Shown here in pieces: positions 1-5,956 of a stretch of 9,368 nt of DNA. Source of the DNA: Bifidobacteriaceae bacterium (lineage in GTDB: Bacteria; Actinomycetota; Actinomycetes; Actinomycetales; WQXJ01); NCBI GenBank assembly GCA_031258055.1, contig JAIRNM010000024.1, forward strand, positions 1-9,368. Direction: 5' to 3'. The first letter of the stretch is position 1; each line of letters opens with the position of its first letter. A program made the translations under genes and the position numbers. Below the pieces are notes generated by a model. That model did not search any database and was not told the origin of the DNA. It saw nothing but the letters and a program-made list of their open reading frames with translations.

Positions 1-174
1 CTTTAGTTCGTCGCCGTGGGTCCCGTTTTCGAGTTCTTGTCTGATCTTGTCGATGCTCGCCAACAAGCCGCGGCGGTTCGATAGGTGAAGCCAGTCCCAA
101 AAGCCCGGCACGAAGTCGATGCCGTAGTAGCGGCGGTGGGCCTCAATGAAGACGTTGGAATCCAGCAAGTACAT
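1..174 (-). CDS. DUF4411 family PIN-domain protein (5' part only)
   Basis: This gene was read directly from the minus strand; only its first 58 codons lie in the window and the rest runs off the left edge. It begins MYLLDSNVFIEAHRRYYGID, followed by PGFWDW at residues 23-28. The LDSNVFIEA segment carries the first conserved acidic residue (D5) of the PIN nuclease fold. The YY-x4-PGFWDW pattern is what I recall for DUF4411, a family of PIN-like proteins treated as candidate RNase toxins. The ATG shares one base with the TGA of the upstream ImmA/IrrE gene (TGATG), and I see no strong ribosome site of its own, so translational coupling is likely. By inference it is the toxin partner of the metallopeptidase. 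Catalytic residues beyond D5 lie outside the window, so activity cannot be judged. Confidence 0.85.
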   Translation of the reverse strand, partial: MYLLDSNVFIEAHRRYYGIDFVPGFWDWLHLSNRRGLLASIDKIRQELENGTHGDELK

Positions 175-1334
175 CAGGTTGTGACCACCTCGGCGAGACG
201 CTCGAAGGTCTCGTGTTTCGCCACATCAAGCAGGGCGTAGGCGTCACTGAATAGGGTCTTGCCCTCCAGTGTCCACGACACCACCGCACTAGCGAAACGA
301 CGACTCACCCGAACCGGCTGAGTGTTGTAGAAATTGCCGCCGCCCGCCGAGCCGCGCTCGTCAAGGTGTTGGCGGGCATGTTCCCGCTCGGCCGTGTATC
401 TGGAGCGGTAGTCACCCCATCCGATCAGGCCCGAATCGAAGGCACTCTTGAGAACCACGAGGGTGCTGACCTTGAAGTGATGCGCCACCCGTTCCAGTTC
501 CCCGGAGTTGCAGTCGCCAGGCCAGACCGCTCGCAACTCGGCCCGTGGAACTAAGACCTCCGCAGCCACCTTGTTAGCCCAGAGTTCCTTGTCTTGGCCG
601 CTGTTCGCGGACATGTCGGCGTCAGACAAGGCACTCTCGCCCGCGAAGATGTGTGCCAACTCATGAATCAGCGTGAACAGTTGAGCGGCTTTGGCGTCCG
701 CGCCGTTGATGAATATCAGCGGCGCCAAAGAGTCGGCGATGGCGAATCCCCGGAATTCTTGGGGGTTCAACTTACGACGTGTGTTGTTACTCACTACGCC
801 GTTAACCATTACAAGCACACCGAGGGTTTCGATGGCATTGATGAGGTACCGGCGCACATCGCCACTCGTGTGACACTTGGCCCGTTGACCAAGCCCGAAG
901 CTAATCGCCTCCCTGATAGTTCCGGCCACAGTGATTGGAGAATCCGTCACCTGGACGGACCCCACGAATCCCAACGTCTCAAGGCCTTCGCTCTGTGCGT
1001 AGTCGTGGTACCACCCCTGCCGTTGTTGGCAGCTATAGATGGTGTCAAGCAAGTCAGGGCTTGGGCGCTCTAGCGTGGCGTTGCCGAGAGTTCGGAAATC
1101 CGGGAGAGGCAAGTTCTCCTCCGGAGGTTCCGTCAGGAATAGGTAGCCCAACGGCGTCCGCGTGTAGTCAGCAAAATCTTCGAGTTGGCCAAAAGTCGGG
1201 TCGTATTCACCCGTCTGCCACTGAGGGTAGTGCTTGAACTTGGCTGTCAACGTTTCCTCGTCCTTGCCCGCACGCGCCGCCGCCCACGCCAGCAGCGCCG
1301 GTTCCACTCGTAGACGGGTGACCATGAAACTCAA
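174..1334 (-). CDS. ImmA/IrrE family zinc metallo-endopeptidase with N-terminal XRE-like region
   Basis: A 386-residue cytoplasmic protein. Residues about 10-70 (EPALLAWAAARAG, then GQLEDFADYTRTPLGYLF) match the helix-turn-helix-like N-terminus found on long COG2856 proteins. The peptidase core has HELAH at 224-228 with H224, E225 and H228, and E250 in KELWANKVAAEVLVP as the likely third zinc ligand. Family members (ImmA, IrrE) cleave or regulate repressors in phage, stress or toxin-antitoxin settings. Here it lies directly upstream of a DUF4411 PIN gene with a one-base overlap, which suggests an antitoxin or regulator role by inference. The start at 1334 is TTG, with AGGA six bases upstream (AGGAAGG at 1338-1344). 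An ATG at 1325 (MVTRLRV) is an alternative, 12 bases from AGGAAGG. The C-terminal 60 residues beyond the core are not recognised. Its codon use looks less GC-biased than the exporter genes, which may indicate transfer. Confidence 0.9.
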   Translation of the reverse strand: MSFMVTRLRVEPALLAWAAARAGKDEETLTAKFKHYPQWQTGEYDPTFGQLEDFADYTRTPLGYLFLTEPPEENLPLPDFRTLGNATLERPSPDLLDTIYSCQQRQGWYHDYAQSEGLETLGFVGSVQVTDSPITVAGTIREAISFGLGQRAKCHTSGDVRRYLINAIETLGVLVMVNGVVSNNTRRKLNPQEFRGFAIADSLAPLIFINGADAKAAQLFTLIHELAHIFAGESALSDADMSANSGQDKELWANKVAAEVLVPRAELRAVWPGDCNSGELERVAHHFKVSTLVVLKSAFDSGLIGWGDYRSRYTAEREHARQHLDERGSAGGGNFYNTQPVRVSRRFASAVVSWTLEGKTLFSDAYALLDVAKHETFERLAEVVTT

Positions 1335-1384
1335 CGACCTTCCTGTTTGGCTTAATACTAGAGGCTACCTCTGACGCTTCTCAG

Positions 1385-1402
1385 GGAGCGCAGGAGCGCT
1401 CC
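1385..1402. repeat. GC-rich 7-bp hairpin upstream of the ImmA/IrrE gene
   Basis: GGAGCGC (1385-1391) and GCGCTCC (1396-1402) form a perfect 7-bp stem with a four-base loop. It sits about 50 bases before the ImmA/IrrE start. It could be part of the mRNA leader, an operator, or a secondary terminator for read-through from the MMPL side. No T-run follows it on the minus strand, so a classical terminator is not supported. Confidence 0.3.
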
Positions 1403-1581
1403 ATCGCGAAAGAAGGCGCCGCACAACGGCGGCCTCCGCCCGATTCCGACGCCCACCTCGCCATTCCGAGATCCTGCTACTTCGCGCAGACGATGACGTT
1501 GGCTCTCCGCACAAACCACAATTCGGTCGGCATGCATCGGGCGACTCGGGCGCGGCTCGCGATGCCGTGTAGGCGAACTGA

Positions 1582-1597
1582 TGTGACCAACATCACG
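1582..1597. promoter_or_regulatory. CRP/GlxR-like palindrome
   Basis: TGTGA (1582-1586), six bases, then TCACG (1593-1597) match the CRP-family consensus TGTGA-N6-TCACA at 9 of 10 defined positions. It overlaps a second perfect inverted repeat, TGATGT-N5-ACATCA (1579-1595). A TTGACA hexamer on the minus strand lies 3 bases beyond it (1601-1606), but no convincing -10 follows at 16-18 bases. Actinobacterial CRP homologues such as GlxR bind sites of this form. The nearest downstream gene on the minus strand is the ImmA/IrrE gene, about 245 bases away. The function is a suggestion from motif form only. Confidence 0.35.
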
Positions 1598-1680
1598 CTT
1601 TGTCAAGAGGACTTAGGCCCCCCACAACGGTAGAGTGAAGTAACGGGAGGCTAAGGTCGCCGCCGTTGATACAACCCATC

Positions 1681-1713
1681 GGCGCTGGCCAGGGTCGGGG
1701 GCTGGCCAGCGCC
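1681..1713 (-). terminator. terminator-like hairpin downstream of the MMPL gene
   Basis: GGCGCTGGCCAG (1681-1692) and CTGGCCAGCGCC (1702-1713) form a perfect 12-bp GC-rich stem with a nine-base G-rich loop. It begins 54 bases past the MMPL stop codon. No long T-run follows on the minus strand, which is usual for hairpin terminators in high-GC Gram-positives. It is the strongest hairpin noticed in the window and separates the exporter operon from the ImmA/IrrE-DUF4411 genes. Confidence 0.65.
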
Positions 1714-1767
1714 GCGCAAACCCTCAGGCGATCTCCGGGTGGCCCGTATTGGCTAGTCTGGCCGCAG

Positions 1768-4266
1768 TTAACCAGAAAGCCTGCGTTCGAGGGCGGCGCC
1801 CTCAAGGTCTACGTTCGGCAATACTCGGTCTAACCAGCGCGGCAACCACCAGGCCGAACGGCCAGCCAGATGCATCACGGCCGGCACCACCAGGAGACGG
1901 ACCACGAAGGCGTCGAACATGACGCCCACGGCCAATCCGAAACCAAGCGGCCGGACCATCGCCAGGTGCGAGAAAATGAAGCCGCCGAACACCGACATCA
2001 TGATCAGGGCCGCCGCTACAACCACCGCCCTGGCGCCGTGGAGCCCAACCATAACCGCTTGACGCGTCGAACTGCCGTGAACGAAAGCCTCCCTCATGCC
2101 GCTGGCGAGGAACAACTGGTAGTCCATCGCCAAAGCGAACACCACACCCACCAGCAAAATGGGCGCGAAGTTCAAGACCGGGCCGGGGTCGTGGACATCG
2201 AAGATGAAGCCCAACCAACCCCACTGGTAGATGGCCACGACCGCGCCGAGCGCGGCGAAGTAGGAAAGAACGAATCCAGCCGCCGCGATCAGCGGCACCA
2301 GTAACGACCGGAACACCACCACCATGACCAGCAGCGACAACCCGCCAACCACCACCAGATAGAGCGGCAGCGCGTCAGCCAGCTTGGCCGAAACATCAAT
2401 GTTGCCGCTGGCCTGCCCGGCCACGCCAAGTTCAATCCCGCCTTCGAGTGGGCTGATCGCCCGCAATCGGTCCACCAACACCTCGGTCGAGACGCTGGCC
2501 GGTCCCTCCGCCGGGACGACCTGGAAAGCCAGGTAGTCTCCCCCAGCGCTCACCCCGGCTGGCACCACGGCCACCACATCGGGCTGATCCATCAACGTGG
2601 CCGCGATATTCGCCTGCGCCTCGACTTGGGCTTCCTCCCCACTCGCAGCCTCTGGCAGTTCAGCCGCCACCACCAGGCGCCCGTTCATGCCCGGCCCGAA
2701 CTCCGCCGCCACCGCCATATAAGAGCGGTACGACGTCGAACCAGTCGGCTCATTCGACCCGTCGGGCAGCCCCAGCCGCATGTCCAGGGCCGGAATCGCC
2801 AACACCAACAGGCCGCCGATGCCGACCACGACGGACACGACAGCCCGACCGGTCGACATCGGCCGGGCTGGCAAATCAGCCACCTCCGTGCTACCTGCCG
2901 ACCCCGCGGCCCGGCTCGCCCGTCGAGGTAGCAGGCGCTTGCCGAGCAGCGAAAGCAGAGCGGGCGTAAATGAGATAGCGACGAGCACGGCTATGGCGAC
3001 ACAAGCCGCACCCACCCATCCCATCAGGCTGAGAAAGGGGATACCGCAGACACCCAGGGCGGCCAGCGCGATCACGACGGTGCTGCCCGCGAACACGACA
3101 GCGTTGCCGGCGGTGCCAGTAGCCAAAGCGATCGATTCAGGCACCGCCAAGCCGGAGGCGAGCTGCCGGCGGTGGCGCTGAATAATGAACAACGCGTAGT
3201 CAATGCCGACCGCCAGCCCCAGCATTATCCCCAGCACGGGCGTAATCGAGTTCATGTCCAAGACTCCGGACAGGGACATCGAACCGGCCACGCCAATACC
3301 TGCGCCGACCAGCGAAGAGACGATTGGCGTGAGCGCGGCAAAAAGGGTGCGCAGCAGCACCAGCAGCACGATCGCCGCTACGCCCACACCGATCACTTCA
3401 CTCGGCCCGATCAAACCCTCGGTAGTCTGCGCGATCTCGCTCGAATAGTCCACTTCGACGCGAGCGATGTCAGCGCCGTCGATCCGCTCCACCACCAACT
3501 CTTTCGAAGCCTGGGGCAGCGCGAACATGTCGTCCTCGAACATGATCATGGCCAGGGCAGTGCTGCCCTCCGTCGAAACAGTCCGGATCGGGCTGGCGAA
3601 GTCGAACAGCCGCTGCCCGTCTTCGAGCGTCTCAGCACCAGCGTCTAGGTCAGTTTGAGCTTGGTCGAGGGCCTCTCGTTGAGCGGCCAGTTCGGCCTGC
3701 TGGGCTTCGAGTTCGCCCAGTGTGGCCACCATCTGCGGATCGACTGGCCCGGTGATACCAGCTGCGGCGGCCGCCGCGAGGGCGTCGTCGATCTGCGCCT
3801 GAGCAGCGTCAAGCTGAGTTTGTGCGGCTTCAAGCGCGGCCCGGCCAGCGTCCAAGTCAGCCTGACCCTGCGTCAGTTCGGCGGCGCTTTGCTCAAGTAG
3901 TTGTTGTTGTTCAATCCGTTCGGCTTCACTTAGAAAGGGGTCGACTACGGCCCGCACCCGGTCGACAGTAGTGACGGCGCCGAGAGCCTCGCTGATCTGG
4001 GCTCGCTGATCGTCGTTGAACTGGGCGCCATCCCCGGTTCGGAAGACTACCGTCCCGGCGGCCCCGGCCAGGTCCGGCAGGCGTTTGGCAAGTTCGGCGC
4101 TGACCGTTGCCGTTGCCGTTCCGGGAATATCGAAACTGGCGGCCAGGGAGCCATGGGCGCCCAGGTAGGCGCCCGCTGCCGCCACCAGCGCGATCAGCCA
4201 GAAGCCGATCACGCCAAAGCGGTGCTTGGCGCTGAAGCGCCCCAGTCGGTAGAGGAGTTGAGCCAT
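1768..4266 (-). CDS. MMPL family (RND superfamily) membrane exporter
   Basis: An 832-residue proton-driven exporter of the plasma membrane, of the type that moves lipids, siderophores or drugs; the substrate here is unknown. Predicted helices: one near 18-38, five at about 289-306, 311-333, 341-362, 386-407 and 417-441, one at 474-493, and five at 633-653, 656-681, 700-722, 745-767 and 772-797. This is the usual 1+5, 1+5 RND layout with two extracytoplasmic domains. The proton-relay Asp-Tyr pairs are present in both halves: D356-Y357 (GIDYALF) and D715-Y716 (AMDYQLF). Residues about 114-220 are a Gln/Ala/Leu/Asp-rich coiled coil broken near 164-180 by an Ala-rich Pro/Gly stretch. This resembles the long coiled coils of actinobacterial MMPL and YhgE/Pip proteins. 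The ATG start follows the TetR gene by 49 bases, with only a weak ribosome site (ACGAGA). It is the second gene of the TetR operon. Confidence 0.93.
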   Translation of the reverse strand: MAQLLYRLGRFSAKHRFGVIGFWLIALVAAAGAYLGAHGSLAASFDIPGTATATVSAELAKRLPDLAGAAGTVVFRTGDGAQFNDDQRAQISEALGAVTTVDRVRAVVDPFLSEAERIEQQQLLEQSAAELTQGQADLDAGRAALEAAQTQLDAAQAQIDDALAAAAAAGITGPVDPQMVATLGELEAQQAELAAQREALDQAQTDLDAGAETLEDGQRLFDFASPIRTVSTEGSTALAMIMFEDDMFALPQASKELVVERIDGADIARVEVDYSSEIAQTTEGLIGPSEVIGVGVAAIVLLVLLRTLFAALTPIVSSLVGAGIGVAGSMSLSGVLDMNSITPVLGIMLGLAVGIDYALFIIQRHRRQLASGLAVPESIALATGTAGNAVVFAGSTVVIALAALGVCGIPFLSLMGWVGAACVAIAVLVAISFTPALLSLLGKRLLPRRASRAAGSAGSTEVADLPARPMSTGRAVVSVVVGIGGLLVLAIPALDMRLGLPDGSNEPTGSTSYRSYMAVAAEFGPGMNGRLVVAAELPEAASGEEAQVEAQANIAATLMDQPDVVAVVPAGVSAGGDYLAFQVVPAEGPASVSTEVLVDRLRAISPLEGGIELGVAGQASGNIDVSAKLADALPLYLVVVGGLSLLVMVVVFRSLLVPLIAAAGFVLSYFAALGAVVAIYQWGWLGFIFDVHDPGPVLNFAPILLVGVVFALAMDYQLFLASGMREAFVHGSSTRQAVMVGLHGARAVVVAAALIMMSVFGGFIFSHLAMVRPLGFGLAVGVMFDAFVVRLLVVPAVMHLAGRSAWWLPRWLDRVLPNVDLEGAALERRLSG

Positions 4267-4296
4267 GGCGATTCTCGTTTCGTTGGATCGGGTTGA

Positions 4297-4312
4297 GCCG
4301 ATAGCGATCGGC
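4297..4312. repeat. short hairpin in the TetR-MMPL gap
   Basis: GCCGAT (4297-4302) and ATCGGC (4307-4312) form a perfect 6-bp stem with loop AGCG, starting 3 bases past the TetR stop codon. In the 49-base gap it could dampen read-through or translation of the exporter, or stabilise the transcript. It is too short to call a terminator. Confidence 0.35.
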
Positions 4313-4315
4313 TAA

Positions 4316-5179
4316 TCAGCGACTTTCAGACTCCGGCGGTCGGTCGGGTTGGAAAACCGGGGCGGCGGTCAAATAGCCAGCGCCGACCTGTTCGATCAGC
4401 GCCGCCAGCAAGTCGGACCAGGTTCGGCGCGATTCAGCGGTATCAGTCAAGCCGGAGCGTTCGACCCAGTGGCCGTAAAGCACAATGACGCCGCCAAGTA
4501 GTGCCGCCACCAGCAAATCCACCGACAAGCGGGCGGCTTGCGGATGGCGCCGCCGTAACTCGCCCGATAGTTGCACGGTGATCCGAGCCATCGCTTCTTG
4601 GACGGTGGCGGCGACCCGCTGATCGCTCGGTCCGACCCCTCCCAGCGCCCTGGTCAGACGGATCATCGGAGCGACCAGGTCAACCGACTCCAACGCTCCG
4701 GCGATGTCCGCGAACACCGCGGCCCGCAAGGCGATGTCGTCCGACTCGGGAAGGTCGGCGTTCCAGTAATGGGAACTGTCCCCATTAGTGGTCTGTTCCG
4801 GGTCAGCGGCAGAGGCTGGGGCCGCCGCGAGGCCAGATGTTCGGCTCGGCGCGAGGACGGCGGCGACGGCATCGGGCAATACCTCGGCCGGAGAACCGCT
4901 GGCGCCGGCGGGCAGTTCCAAGCGCAAGTTGTCCACCAAGCCACCCAGCATGTCGGCACCCACCGCCACCACCAGGTCGTCGATCGAAGCGAAATAGTTG
5001 AAGACGGTGCGCCGAGAGACCTCGGCCCGAGTGGCCACTTCCTCGACCGTGAAGCCAGCGCCTTCGCGCTCGTCGAGCAACTCAGCGGCGGCGACGATGA
5101 TCCGGGCGCGGCGCCGCTCCTTCAGCGAACCTCCCGTGAGCCTTCGCTTCTGATCTTTGAGGGAATCGCCGTTAGCCAC
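4316..5179 (-). CDS. TetR/AcrR family transcriptional regulator
   Basis: A 287-residue DNA-binding repressor, longer than the usual 190-220. The N-terminal TetR domain spans about 20-70, with the helix-turn-helix at 43-63 (FTVEEVATRAEVSRRTVFNYF region). The C-terminal ligand and dimer domain spans about 146-270. Between them, residues 88-145 form an Ala/Pro/Ser-rich linker not typical of the family. It contains TTNGDSSHYW (130-139), encoded by a palindromic repeat (4763-4791). The start is GTG at 5179 with a G-run (GGGGGG) about 8 bases upstream. The start codon lies inside another copy of the palindrome. The first 19 residues are basic and polar. It is co-directional with the MMPL exporter 49 bases downstream, which it most likely represses, together with itself, until a ligand binds; this is inference from context. 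Confidence 0.92.
   Translation of the reverse strand: MANGDSLKDQKRRLTGGSLKERRRARIIVAAAELLDEREGAGFTVEEVATRAEVSRRTVFNYFASIDDLVVAVGADMLGGLVDNLRLELPAGASGSPAEVLPDAVAAVLAPSRTSGLAAAPASAADPEQTTNGDSSHYWNADLPESDDIALRAAVFADIAGALESVDLVAPMIRLTRALGGVGPSDQRVAATVQEAMARITVQLSGELRRRHPQAARLSVDLLVAALLGGVIVLYGHWVERSGLTDTAESRRTWSDLLAALIEQVGAGYLTAAPVFQPDRPPESESR
4763..4791. repeat. palindromic repeat copy inside the TetR coding sequence
   Basis: CCAGTAATGGG (4763-4773) and CCCATTAGTGG (4781-4791) form 11-base inverted arms with one mismatch and a 7-base spacer. The right arm with its flanks, CCCCATTAGTGGTC (4780-4793), is identical over 14 bases to 5190-5203 at the TetR start. It encodes residues 130-139 in an unconserved linker. 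The shared arm but different core length suggests a dispersed REP-like element, not a single regulator's operator. Confidence 0.6.
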
Positions 5180-5201
5180 TAATGAGGCCCCCCATTAGTG
5201 G
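5176..5201. repeat. palindrome overlapping the TetR start codon
   Basis: CCACTAATG (5176-5184) and CATTAGTGG (5193-5201) are perfect 9-bp inverted arms with an 8-base spacer (AGGCCCCC). The left arm covers the GTG start and the spacer supplies the G-run used as a ribosome site on the minus strand. It may be an autoregulatory operator or an RNA hairpin masking the start. It may equally be a shortened copy of the repeat at 4763-4791, with which it shares CCCATTAGTGGTC and flanks. Confidence 0.6.
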
Positions 5202-5249
5202 TCGACAGGGCACACCTGGGGAGTTGACCGTGAAAGGCGGTCGGTTCGA

Positions 5250-5293
5250 GTTGCACGGACTTACACTAAGTGCAAAACTGCACTGCGTGCAAC
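5250..5293. promoter_or_regulatory. operator-like cluster of TGCA inverted repeats upstream of the TetR gene
   Basis: Two non-concentric inverted repeats lie here: an outer pair GTTGCACG (5250-5257) with CGTGCAAC (5286-5293), and an inner pair AGTGCA (5269-5274) with TGCACT (5279-5284). Together they give four TGCA half-sites in 44 bases, 70-115 bases before the TetR start. On the minus strand, TTGCAC (5287-5292) with TAGTGT (5263-5268) at 18-base spacing is a weak promoter candidate enclosing the inner palindrome. TetR-type repressors usually bind such palindromes over their own promoter, so this is my preferred binding region for the neighbouring regulator. Confidence 0.5.
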
Positions 5294-5360
5294 ACCGCCG
5301 GAATCCCAGAAGCGGGTCGGTTCCGCCGCTAAAGGAATGGACCGGTTGGTCCCCGTCTGG

Positions 5361-5824
5361 TCAACCGGCAGCGTCCGATTCGAGTAGATGGACCACTCTG
5401 AGCACCCCATTTAGGCCGGAGACCAGGGCGGATAGCTCTTCTACCGTCAGTCGGCTGATCACCTCGTCTGGCACCGTGCTCATAGAGCTAAGCATTTCAG
5501 ACAGGATTTGGCGGCCGGATTCGGTGATTTCCGCCAGGCGCGAACGGCCATCGCGTGGACGACCCGGCGTTCAACCATCCCCGCTTGCTCCAGCCGATCG
5601 ACCAACCCAGTCATCGTGGCCCTGGAAACGCCGAGCGTGGTGGCCAGTTCGCCCGAGCGCATCGGCCCATTTAGGACCAAGAGCCCGGCCACCCGCACCT
5701 GCTGCGGCCGCAAAGCCAGAGTTGGCCGCGCCTCAATGCGCGACCTCATACCGACCCCTTTGAGCTGGTCATGGATCGCCTCAAGGTCGCGCAGAAGACT
5801 CTCCCGGCGAGCCCCACCGCTCAT
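5361..5824 (-). pseudogene. MarR family transcriptional repressor, disrupted by a one-base frameshift
   Basis: ATG at 5824 is preceded by GGAGG (5831-5835) six bases away. Codons 1-90 encode a MarR start: a dimer helix, then winged helix-turn-helix (MRSGELATTLGVSRATMTGLVDRLEQAGMVERRVV, 55-89). After H90 (5555-5557) the frame drifts into AMAVRAWRKS and stops at 5480, giving 114 residues. From 5555 the other frame reads RDGRSRLAEITESG and continues 64 codons through an amphipathic C-terminal helix to TGA at 5361-5363. One inserted base restores a 154-residue protein with the normal ER-x5-DGR wing spacing. A single lost C in a CACCGC run would explain it. The gene is divergent from the RND exporter and should repress it; as written, the product lacks most of the wing and the C-terminal dimer helices. 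A sequencing error is the alternative to a true mutation. Confidence 0.85.
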
Positions 5825-5876
5825 CTTTCACCTCCGCCCCAGCCAGCGAACCTGCACAGCTTCCACACATCTAGGA

Positions 5877-5925
5877 ATTAGTTAGCCTCAGGCTAAGCGA
5901 TATGATTTGCTTGAAGCTAACTAAT
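5877..5925. promoter_or_regulatory. nested MarR-type operator between the MarR and RND genes
   Basis: ATTAGTTAGC (5877-5886) and GCTAACTAAT (5916-5925) are perfect 10-bp inverted arms. Nested in the left part is TTAGCCTCAGGCTAA (5882-5896), a palindrome with 7-bp arms around one central base. The set holds three TTAGC/GCTAA half-sites and spans the candidate RND promoter. MarR proteins bind AT-containing palindromes of this size in divergent gaps, so this is probably the operator of the neighbouring repressor. Confidence 0.6.
5878..5906 (+). promoter_or_regulatory. candidate promoter of the RND exporter gene
   Basis: TATGAT (5901-5906) is a good -10 hexamer. TTAGTT (5878-5883) lies 17 bases upstream as a weak -35. 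Both are embedded in the inverted repeats at 5877-5925, so a bound MarR dimer would block polymerase. The leader to the GTG start would be about 45 bases. Confidence 0.5.
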
Positions 5926-5944
5926 AGCAGCATACCCCACCGAC

Positions 5945-5950
5945 GGAAGG
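5945..5950 (+). promoter_or_regulatory. ribosome binding site of the RND exporter gene
   Basis: GGAAGG ends six bases before the GTG at 5957. This decides the GTG start, which places MFRLARLSLRNR, the usual short cytoplasmic N-terminus of RND permeases, directly ahead of the first membrane helix. Confidence 0.7.
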
Positions 5951-5956
5951 TTACCC

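Larger units (their letters stand above)
1335..1767. other. gene-free intergenic region between the ImmA/IrrE and MMPL genes
   Basis: A 433-base stretch in which I support no gene. It lies between the 5' end of the ImmA/IrrE gene and the 3' end of the MMPL gene, both on the minus strand. It should therefore contain the promoter of the ImmA/IrrE-DUF4411 operon and the terminator of the MMPL operon. Signals seen are a terminator-like hairpin (1681-1713), a CRP-like palindrome (1582-1597) beside a TTGACA hexamer on the minus strand (1601-1606), and a GC-rich hairpin (1385-1402). A TAGTAT hexamer on the minus strand (1355-1360) could be a -10 element for the ImmA/IrrE gene, but no good -35 lies at the right distance. 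An 82-codon open frame on the minus strand at 1358-1606 starts with TTG, has no ribosome site and resembles nothing known. Confidence 0.6.

Noticed and set aside
1358..1606. Possible small 82-residue gene on the minus strand in the intergenic gap
   Set aside because: It has a TTG start inside a TTGACA hexamer, no ribosome site, an Arg-rich composition typical of non-coding GC-rich DNA, and no recognisable motif.
4297..4312. Terminator between the TetR and MMPL genes
   Set aside because: The 6-bp stem is too short, has no T-run, and sits in a 49-base gap typical of an operon; it is kept only as a small hairpin.
5545..5565. Programmed ribosomal frameshift in the MarR gene
   Set aside because: I see no slippery heptamer or downstream structure, and MarR repressors are not known to use programmed frameshifting. 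A one-base deletion or sequencing error is simpler.
5182..5763. 193-codon plus-strand open frame opposite the MarR gene
   Set aside because: It is antisense to a recognised MarR gene over most of its length, rich in Arg/Ser/Pro as expected of a shadow frame, and has no family signature.
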